DNA from: Planctomycetota bacterium
Lineage (GTDB): Bacteria > Planctomycetota > UBA8108 > UBA1146
DNA length: 8,210 nucleotides
NCBI GenBank assembly: GCA_002691835.1
Contig: NZJA01000128.1
Location: 25,716-33,925 of the forward strand
Reading direction: 5' to 3'
This document shows positions 1-5,272 of this stretch, in pieces. Under the pieces are notes generated by a model, which saw only the letters and a program-made list of their open reading frames with translations, did no database searches and was not told the origin of the DNA. Positions within the stretch are counted from its first letter, which is position 1. Each line of letters opens with the position of its first letter. The position numbers were made by a program, and so were the translations under genes.

Positions 1-1191
1 CTCGACGATCAGCGTAAAGTTTTGCTGACGGAGCAGGAGCAACTGCGTCACGATCAAAAAAATGCTGGAAAAGAGATCGCTACTCTCACTGGGGATGAGA
101 AGCAGGAAGCGATCCAGCGGATGGCTGAGGTCTCTGATCGCATCAAGACTCTCGGAGATGATCTTCGTGATGTCGTGACGGAACTGGAGACTCTTCAGGC
201 GGGCATCCCGATGCCAGCCGCACCAGAAGTCCCCTTGGGCCCAGACGATAGTGGCAACGTCGAACTTCGAGTTGTCGGAGAGGTTCCCCAGTTTAGCTTT
301 GAACCGAAGGACCATGTGGAGTTGGCTCAAGATCTCGACATTGTCGATTTCCCTCGGGCCTCAAAGCTGGCGGGTTCGCAAACCTACATTCTTAAGGGAG
401 CTGGTGCGCTGCTGGAGATCGCAGTTCTCAGATATGCTCTCGACCATGTCGTTGATCGTGGATTTGTACCGATGATGGTCCCGACGATGGTGAAGTATGA
501 GCCTCTCTTCGGAACAGCCTACTTTCCAGGTGGTGAAGAGCAGACCTACGAAATCCCTCGGGATCAATTGTATCTGACCGGGACCAGCGAAGTTCCAGTG
601 ACGGCTTATCATTCCGATGAGATCCTTGAAGAGGAAGATCTGCCACTGAAGTATTGCGGTTGGTCGACCTGTTATCGCAGGGAGGCGGGGGCTGCAGGCC
701 GTGATACCAAGGGACTTTACCGCATTCACCAGTTCAATAAGGTAGAGCAGGTCATCATCGGACGATCCGATGTTGAGGAATCCATCGCTCATCACGAGTT
801 TATCCGTGACAATGCAGAAGAGATTCTTCAGGCCATGGAAATCCCCTATCGAGTGGTCGATGTTTGTACCGGTGATTTGGGAATGGGCCAAGTTCGGAAG
901 TTTGATATCGAAGCCTGGATGCCTTCTCGGGGATGGGGTGAAACCCACTCCGCTTCACGCTTTTACGACTATCAGTCACGGCGAATGAATCTGAGATATC
1001 GAGGCAAGGATGGAAAAGTCCATTTCTGCCATACACTAAACAACACGGCGATAGCAACACCGAGGGTGTTGATTGCCATTCTTGAGAATCATCAGCGGGA
1101 AGACGGATCTATCCGGATTCCTGAGGTTCTCGTACCTTACATGGGTGGACGTACCGAGATCACCCGGGACAATGCCAGCGGGGCACGATAG
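1..1191 (+). CDS. serS: Seryl-tRNA synthetase, 5' end cut off by window edge
   Basis: Class II aminoacyl-tRNA synthetase that joins serine to tRNA-Ser in the cytoplasm using ATP. The reading frame is open from base 1, and the first residues (LDDQRKVLLTEQEQLR) look like the N-terminal antiparallel coiled-coil arm that grips the tRNA long variable arm. I therefore treat the gene as partial, missing perhaps 25-35 residues, and not as starting at the TTG at 22. The Gln/Glu/Lys-rich arm runs to about nt 200. The catalytic core follows: the TGTSE serine-recognition motif (nt 577-591), motif 2 around YRREAGAAGRDTKG (from about nt 670), and motif 3 with LNNTAIATPR (nt 1036-1065) and ILENHQREDGSIRIPEVL. 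The end PYMGG is typical. Motif 3 has NNTAIA where E. coli-type enzymes have NGSGLA, and ETHSAS stands in the usual SSCSN position, so it belongs to a divergent bacterial subgroup. The stop codon lies 15 nt before purA, which suggests co-transcription. Identity is very secure. Confidence 0.96.
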   Translation, partial: LDDQRKVLLTEQEQLRHDQKNAGKEIATLTGDEKQEAIQRMAEVSDRIKTLGDDLRDVVTELETLQAGIPMPAAPEVPLGPDDSGNVELRVVGEVPQFSFEPKDHVELAQDLDIVDFPRASKLAGSQTYILKGAGALLEIAVLRYALDHVVDRGFVPMMVPTMVKYEPLFGTAYFPGGEEQTYEIPRDQLYLTGTSEVPVTAYHSDEILEEEDLPLKYCGWSTCYRREAGAAGRDTKGLYRIHQFNKVEQVIIGRSDVEESIAHHEFIRDNAEEILQAMEIPYRVVDVCTGDLGMGQVRKFDIEAWMPSRGWGETHSASRFYDYQSRRMNLRYRGKDGKVHFCHTLNNTAIATPRVLIAILENHQREDGSIRIPEVLVPYMGGRTEITRDNASGAR

Positions 1192-1206
1192 ACGGGAGTC
1201 ATCAAC

Positions 1207-2460
1207 ATGCGGCATGTCTGCGTGGTCGGATTGAATTGGGGTGACGAAGGCAAAGGCAAGATCGTCGATGTTCTCGCAAGGGATGTCGATGCCGTTGTCC
1301 GTTATCAGGGTGGTGCTAATGCTGGGCACACCGTCTACATCGGGGACGTTAAACACGTTCTTCACCATTTACCGATGGGAGTTCTTCACGGAGGAATTCT
1401 TGCGATTCTTGGTAACGGAATGGTCATTGAACCCAGAAAGTTGCTCGAAGAGGTGGAGTCTCTTCCTGAAGAGGCGATTCAGCAGATTCGCATCTCTGAC
1501 AGTGCACATGTGGTCCTTCCTCATCACGGGGCCATCGAAAAAGTGAATGAAGAAAATGCGAGCAGCCCGATTGGAACGACGCTTCGGGGAATCGGTCCTG
1601 CTTATCAGGATAAGTTTGCTCGTACCGGAGTTCGTATGGGAGATCTGATCCGTCCTGGTTTTGTAGAGGATCAACTTCCTGCAATCCTGGAAGAAAGACG
1701 CCAGGCTCTGGGCGGCACGGCAGAGGGAATTAAAGCCGCGATCGAAATCTGTACACGGCTTCGAGATCGCCTCGAAGGACAGATTGTCGATACCCGTCAG
1801 CTCCTTAACCGAATGCACGACGCAGGTCAGACCCTTCTTTTTGAGGGCGCACAGGGCTGCATGCTCGATATCGATTTTGGAACCTATCCTTTTGTGACCT
1901 CATCGAGCCCATCATTTCTTGGAGTCGGAACCGGAAGTGGTTTTTCGCCTCGAAAGGTGGACCACGTCGTCGGTGTAACCAAGGCCTACTGCACTCGTGT
2001 CGGAGAAGGACCTTTCCCATCCGAGATTCATGGCGAGGAAGCCGAAAAATTGCGGGAGGCCGGCGGTGAATTTGGAACGACCACGGGTCGTCCACGGCGA
2101 GTGGGTTGGCTTGATATTCCTGCTTTGCGTTTTGCCGCAGAGTTAAATGACCTGGATAGCTACGCTCTCACCAAGGCAGATGTTCTCAGTGGACGTGAAA
2201 CAGTCCCCGTAGTCACTGGATATCGACGGGGGGGAGAGATTCTCCATACGTATCCTGGAGGTACGGATGACCTTTCTGATATTGAGCCTGTCATTGAACA
2301 CTGGCCCGGATGGGAAGTGGTCAACGAGCAGAGCATGAAACCGTTTATGGATCTCCTCGAGAAAGAAACCGGAATCCCGGTTTCGATTCTTTCGACCGGG
2401 AAACGCCGCGATGAAGTTTTCCTTTTTAAACCCTTTACTTCTGAGGGAGAGCTCGCTTGA
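1207..2460 (+). CDS. purA: Adenylosuccinate synthetase
   Basis: Catalyses the GTP-dependent joining of IMP and aspartate to adenylosuccinate, the first committed step from IMP to AMP. The protein is 417 residues, close to the usual length of about 430, and appears complete. The N-terminal P-loop-like motif GLNWGDEGKGK (residues 8-18) holds the catalytic Asp13, and GGANAGHT holds His41, at the same positions as in E. coli. Other family signatures are ILGNGMVIEP (67-76), GTTLRGIGPAYQDK (123-136), LFEGAQG with DIDFGTYPFVTSSSP (211-235), TRVGEGPFPSE (263-273), TTGRPRRVGWLD (292-303) and the base-recognition TKAD (322-325). The first motif carries Asn where Gln is usual (NWGDEG for QWGDEG), a mild change. 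The ATG is preceded by GGGAG at 1194-1198 with normal spacing. The gene sits 15 nt after serS, and its stop codon overlaps the uppS start. Confidence 0.97.
   Translation: MRHVCVVGLNWGDEGKGKIVDVLARDVDAVVRYQGGANAGHTVYIGDVKHVLHHLPMGVLHGGILAILGNGMVIEPRKLLEEVESLPEEAIQQIRISDSAHVVLPHHGAIEKVNEENASSPIGTTLRGIGPAYQDKFARTGVRMGDLIRPGFVEDQLPAILEERRQALGGTAEGIKAAIEICTRLRDRLEGQIVDTRQLLNRMHDAGQTLLFEGAQGCMLDIDFGTYPFVTSSSPSFLGVGTGSGFSPRKVDHVVGVTKAYCTRVGEGPFPSEIHGEEAEKLREAGGEFGTTTGRPRRVGWLDIPALRFAAELNDLDSYALTKADVLSGRETVPVVTGYRRGGEILHTYPGGTDDLSDIEPVIEHWPGWEVVNEQSMKPFMDLLEKETGIPVSILSTGKRRDEVFLFKPFTSEGELA
2443..2451 (+). promoter_or_regulatory. Ribosome-binding site fixing the TTG start of uppS
   Basis: GAGGGAGAG lies inside the end of purA, 5 nt before the TTG at 2457. 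No ATG or GTG occurs in the uppS frame before the conserved MDGNGRW motif, so this purine-rich site supports TTG as the true start, in a TTGA overlap with the purA stop. Confidence 0.6.
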
Positions 2461-3227
2461 GTGAGGATGAAAATCCGATCATAGCGGGAGCGAATTCCTC
2501 AGAGCGTGGAGACGACGCCCTTTCGTCTGGTGACCAGCCACCACATCACCTTGCGGTGATCATGGATGGGAATGGTCGGTGGGCAAAACGGCAAAATAAA
2601 TCGCGGGCTGAGGGCCACGCCCGTGGTGCAGAGACTCTTCGTGATATGACCCGATGGGTCAGGCAAAGAGGCATCTCAGAACTGACCTGTTATGCTCTTT
2701 CTACAGAGAACTACCGTGAACGACCACGAGAAGAGGTGGATTCTCTCCTGGACCTTCTCGCGAAGTATTTACATTCGGAGCGTGAAGAACTTTTCCGCCT
2801 CGGTATCTCTTTTCGCGTGATTGGGCGCCTCAGTGAACTTCCGGCTGACACCCATTCACTCCTCGAAGAAACCGTCTCGCTAACCAGAAACCACAGGGAT
2901 CTCGTCCTCAGATTGGCGATCAACTATGGAGGCAGAGCTGAGCTGACCGATGCGGCAAAGAAACATCAATCTGCTGCCCAGGGGACTCGACTGGAAGACC
3001 AGCTCTACGAGCCTGGAATGCCGGATGTGGATCTACTGATTCGATCCGGGGGTGAGATTCGCCTTTCCAACTTCCTCCCCTGGCAAACTAGTTATGCAGA
3101 GTTGCACTTTTCGCCGGTCCTGTGGCCCGATTTCAGTGAAGCTGACCTGGATCAGGCTTTGCAGCAGTACGCCATGAGAAGCCGTCGCTTTGGGCGTCTC
3201 CCTGCATGGGATCCGGAGGTGGAATGA
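2457..3227 (+). CDS. uppS: Undecaprenyl diphosphate synthase (cis-prenyltransferase)
   Basis: Condenses isopentenyl diphosphate units onto farnesyl diphosphate with cis geometry to make undecaprenyl diphosphate, the lipid carrier for peptidoglycan and other surface polymers. It is a soluble enzyme acting at the inner face of the membrane. The 256 residues match the family. Conserved regions are HLAVIMDGNGRWAK (31-44, catalytic Asp37), GH (53-54), YALSTENY (79-86), INYGGRAEL (155-163), and the C-terminal DLLIRSGGEIRLSNFLPWQ (192-210) followed by YAELHFSPVLWPDF, which binds the diphosphate of isopentenyl diphosphate. RSGGEIRLSNF varies slightly from the common RTSGEQRLSNF. About 30 poorly conserved polar residues precede the catalytic core. 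The TTG start is supported by a strong ribosome-binding site at 2443-2451. The gene overlaps purA by 4 nt and cdsA by 4 nt, and uppS-cdsA is a classic bacterial pairing. Confidence 0.96.
   Translation: MSEDENPIIAGANSSERGDDALSSGDQPPHHLAVIMDGNGRWAKRQNKSRAEGHARGAETLRDMTRWVRQRGISELTCYALSTENYRERPREEVDSLLDLLAKYLHSEREELFRLGISFRVIGRLSELPADTHSLLEETVSLTRNHRDLVLRLAINYGGRAELTDAAKKHQSAAQGTRLEDQLYEPGMPDVDLLIRSGGEIRLSNFLPWQTSYAELHFSPVLWPDFSEADLDQALQQYAMRSRRFGRLPAWDPEVE
3215..3219 (+). promoter_or_regulatory. Ribosome-binding site selecting the cdsA start at 3224
   Basis: GGAGG (continuing as GGAGGTGGA) stands 4 nt before the ATG at 3224, inside the last codons of uppS. It lies downstream of the in-frame ATG at 3206, which has no such site ahead of it, so 3224 is the better start and gives an ATGA overlap with the uppS stop. 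Confidence 0.65.
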
Positions 3228-4066
3228 AAGGTCTCGGCACAAGGCTAAGATGGGCGATTCCAATTTCACTGGGGGTCATTCTGGTGATTTTCCTGGATCT
3301 TTGGGCTGGAGGAAATGGCAGGGGGCTCGTAGGGCTAGCACTGCTCTTCGGTATCGGGGCGATGTTGGAAGGCATCAAACTGGGAACCCGTTTGAGAAGT
3401 GATTTAATGCTGGGACTTATCTGCTTCTCGGCCAGCTTCCTGATTCTTTCGACAGAAAAATACCGAAGGCTTTTGGGGTTCGAAGATGGGATTCCTTTTG
3501 CGCTGGTATTGGGACTCCCTCTTTTTCTGGCTCCATTGATCACTGAGTTGGCTCCCTCGATTCACAGAGCTCGTTGGAGAAGTTCTTTCCACGCTCTCCT
3601 GGTTTCCCAATGGTTGGTCATGCCGGTTTTGGCATGTGTCTCGATGTCGTCTGATCCTTTGGGATCGCACCTGTTTCTATGCGCTTTATTGATGGTCAAA
3701 GGTTCTGATACCGGGGCCTATCTCATCGGTCGACCTTTCGGGCGAACTCCGCTCCATCCCATCAGTCCGAGAAAAACGGTTGAAGGGCTCTTGGGGGCGA
3801 TGGGGTCGGCCATCCTGATCGGAGTCGCTTATGCGGCCATCCTTCAGCATGAAAGTTTCCCGATCTCACAAGCGGCATTTCTGGGATTACTCATGGCATT
3901 GGCAGGGCAATTGACAGATTTGCAGGAATCCGCTCTTAAAAGGTCCATGGGGGCCAAAAATTCAGGAGATACGATTCCCGGACTCGGTGGAATGCTCGAT
4001 ATGATGGACAGTCTCATTCTGGCGATTCCGCTGATCGTTTGGCTGAGAACCCTTTGGATGGATTGA
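3224..4066 (+). CDS. cdsA: Phosphatidate cytidylyltransferase (CDP-diglyceride synthase)
   Basis: Integral membrane enzyme that converts phosphatidic acid and CTP to CDP-diacylglycerol, the common precursor of bacterial phospholipids. At 280 residues it has the normal family length. Hydrophobic membrane segments begin at about residues 11-27 and 33-50, then near 62-76, 92-110, 122-141, 146-160, 188-206 and 215-230. The hallmark regions are KGSDTGAYLIGRPFG (159-173) with ISPRKTVEG (180-188), and the C-terminal signature from DLQESALKRSMG (232-243) through KNSGDTIPGLGGMLDMMDS (245-263). The signature differs from the textbook form (KD..., PGHGG..LDR.DS): Asp to Asn after the Lys, His to Leu, and Arg to Met. 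Asp259 and Asp262 are kept. I still call it an active CdsA on overall fit and on the neighbour uppS. The start at 3224 is preferred over the ATG 18 nt upstream because of the GGAGG site. Confidence 0.93.
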   Translation: MKGLGTRLRWAIPISLGVILVIFLDLWAGGNGRGLVGLALLFGIGAMLEGIKLGTRLRSDLMLGLICFSASFLILSTEKYRRLLGFEDGIPFALVLGLPLFLAPLITELAPSIHRARWRSSFHALLVSQWLVMPVLACVSMSSDPLGSHLFLCALLMVKGSDTGAYLIGRPFGRTPLHPISPRKTVEGLLGAMGSAILIGVAYAAILQHESFPISQAAFLGLLMALAGQLTDLQESALKRSMGAKNSGDTIPGLGGMLDMMDSLILAIPLIVWLRTLWMD

Positions 4067-4067
4067 G

Positions 4068-4074
4068 CGAGGAG
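4068..4074 (+). promoter_or_regulatory. Ribosome-binding site fixing the TTG start of phoH
   Basis: CGAGGAG lies just after the cdsA stop and 6 nt before the TTG at 4081. Three earlier in-frame TTG codons (4039, 4054, 4063) lie inside cdsA and have no comparable site, so the start at 4081 is favoured. Confidence 0.6.
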
Positions 4075-4080
4075 TTTGCA

Positions 4081-5076
4081 TTGTCTGTTTCCTTTGATTT
4101 TCAGGATGATGAAGAAGCCCAAGAAATCCTGGGTATCCGTGATATCCAGTTACGCATGATTCGTGACGGCTTTGGAATTCAGGCGGTTGCCCGCGGGCGT
4201 CGGCTGGATCTCGATGGAGACGCTGATCGAGTCGAACAGGCTCGCCTCGCCGTAGAGGCGATGCTGACATCCCAAAGGCAGGGCAGAGGGAAATCCGCAG
4301 AAGAGATTCTCGATGCGTCACTGCAAAAATTCAGGGATGGAGAATCATTGCATGGGACTGAAGTGGAGGGGGATCTGTTCGAAGACTCCGCCTCTGCAGA
4401 GGGTGGTACTGCAACGGGTCTCACCCGGGGAAGTTTACAGAAGATCGCTCGAACACCCGGACAGGCCCGCTATCTCGAGGCTCTCGAAAAGCATGATATC
4501 GTCATGGCTTTGGGTCCTGCAGGAACGGGAAAAACGTACCTTGCGGTGAAGGCGGCTGTCGAAGCTTTGAAGTCAGGGGAAGTTCGAAAGTTGATTCTGA
4601 GTCGCCCTGCGGTGGAAGCTGGAGAAAAACTCGGGTTTCTTCCGGGAGATTTTCAGCAAAAGGTGAACCCTTATCTTCGTCCTCTATACGACGCCCTTCA
4701 CGAGATGCTCGATTACGATCAAGTCCGCCGCTACAGCGACAGAGAAATTATTGAGATAGTGCCTCTGGCCTACATGCGAGGTCGAACTTTGAGCAATGCA
4801 TTCATCATTCTTGATGAAGCTCAAAATACGACGACCGCCCAGATGAAGATGTTCCTGACGAGAATGGGGGCACGGTCGCGGATTGTTGTCACCGGTGATC
4901 CGACTCAGCTCGACCTACCAAAAGGGCAGCCGTCGGGTCTCTTGCATGCCAAACGTATCCTCGGTTCGGTGCAGGGGATTTCATGGATCGAACTGGAGGC
5001 GGCAGATATTGTCAGAAATCCTCTGGTAACGCGGATCGTCAAAGCTTATGAGCGCCATGAAGGCGGATCTTCCTGA
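4081..5076 (+). CDS. phoH: PhoH-family ATPase (PhoH-like, with N-terminal KH-type domain)
   Basis: Cytoplasmic P-loop ATPase of the PhoH/YbeZ group. The family is linked to RNA metabolism and is repeatedly found beside the rRNA-maturation factor YbeY, but its precise substrate is not firmly known. The 331-residue protein matches the usual 320-350. Residues 10-65 resemble the small KH-like nucleic-acid-binding region, including IRDGFGIQAVARGRRLDLDG. A charged, low-conservation linker follows (65-115). The ATPase core begins near RTPGQARYLEAL (124-135). Walker A is GPAGTGKT (145-152), then come RPAVEAGEKLGFLPGD (175-190) and PYLRPLYDAL, with Walker B in FIILDEAQN (241-249) and a sensor-like VTGDPTQLDLP (270-280). 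The end IVRNPLVTRIVKAYE is typical. TTG at 4081 is chosen for the CGAGGAG site 6 nt upstream, 14 nt after the cdsA stop, so it probably belongs to the upstream operon. ybeY is present but separated from it by the HD-domain gene, an arrangement common to many bacteria. Confidence 0.95.
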   Translation: MSVSFDFQDDEEAQEILGIRDIQLRMIRDGFGIQAVARGRRLDLDGDADRVEQARLAVEAMLTSQRQGRGKSAEEILDASLQKFRDGESLHGTEVEGDLFEDSASAEGGTATGLTRGSLQKIARTPGQARYLEALEKHDIVMALGPAGTGKTYLAVKAAVEALKSGEVRKLILSRPAVEAGEKLGFLPGDFQQKVNPYLRPLYDALHEMLDYDQVRRYSDREIIEIVPLAYMRGRTLSNAFIILDEAQNTTTAQMKMFLTRMGARSRIVVTGDPTQLDLPKGQPSGLLHAKRILGSVQGISWIELEAADIVRNPLVTRIVKAYERHEGGSS

Positions 5077-5102
5077 AATCTTAAGTCCTTTATTGGGCGG
5101 GG

Positions 5103-5116
5103 TTTATGGCCATAAA
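5103..5116. repeat. Perfect 14-bp palindrome in the phoH-pgpH gap
   Basis: TTTATGGCCATAAA is its own reverse complement over all 14 bases, without a spacer. It is AT-rich at the flanks and GC-rich at the centre, and lies about 27 nt after the phoH stop and about 36 nt upstream of the candidate -35 element at 5152. A dimeric regulator site is possible, but nothing here identifies a regulator. As RNA it could not form a normal loop without breaking the central pairs, so a DNA-level role is more likely than a terminator. Confidence 0.45.
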
Positions 5117-5151
5117 TTTGAAGATCTGAGCGGCTTCAGGGTTGCTTCCCT

Positions 5152-5180
5152 TGGACAGAATGACTGTTTCCTCCGACAAT
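5152..5180 (+). promoter_or_regulatory. Candidate sigma70-type promoter for pgpH-ybeY
   Basis: TGGACA (5152-5157, five of six matches to TTGACA) is followed after exactly 17 bp by GACAAT (5175-5180, four of six matches to TATAAT, including A2 and T6). A transcript would start near 5187, leaving a leader of about 85 nt before the ATG at 5273. The position in the only sizeable gap between the two gene blocks makes a promoter sensible. The match is by eye only, and read-through from the upstream operon is equally possible. Confidence 0.35.
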
Positions 5181-5187
5181 AGGGGTG

Positions 5188-5206
5188 AGCAGGGACCGTC
5201 CCTGCT
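5188..5206 (+). other. Tight hairpin in the pgpH leader
   Basis: AGCAGGGACCGTCCCTGCT forms an 8-bp perfect stem closing a CCG triloop. No T run follows, so it is not a standard intrinsic terminator. It begins within a base or two of the transcript start predicted from the promoter at 5152-5180, so it could be a 5'-end stabilising stem. It could instead be a dyad-symmetric protein-binding site. Confidence 0.4.
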
Positions 5207-5259
5207 GCCACCGGTTTCGGCGATTTGATTGCCGGGGTGGCCCTTCGACAGGAAAGGGT

Positions 5260-5264
5260 GAGGT
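5260..5264 (+). promoter_or_regulatory. Ribosome-binding site selecting the pgpH ATG at 5273
   Basis: GAGGT within AAAGGGTGAGGT sits 8 nt before the ATG at 5273. Earlier in-frame candidates (TTG 5225, GTG 5237, GTG 5258) are less favoured: they would add up to 16 residues with no membrane or family signature. Confidence 0.5.
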
Positions 5265-5272
5265 CCGATCCC

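Noticed and set aside
361..948. 195-codon open frame on the minus strand
   Set aside because: It lies wholly antisense to the strongly conserved catalytic core of serS, and its translation shows no recognisable domain; it is a shadow of the coding strand.
1369..1818. 149-codon open frame on the minus strand
   Set aside because: It is antisense to conserved purA sequence, with no recognisable motif or ribosome-binding site.
4039..4080. Longer phoH start at TTG 4039 within cdsA
   Set aside because: It would add 14 non-conserved residues and overlap cdsA by 28 nt, with no ribosome-binding site comparable to CGAGGAG before TTG 4081.
5077..5272. Possible cyclic di-AMP riboswitch (ydaO type) ahead of pgpH
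   Set aside because: The location is tempting because the downstream gene may degrade cyclic di-AMP, but I cannot recognise the conserved ydaO core, and the only clear structure is one short hairpin.
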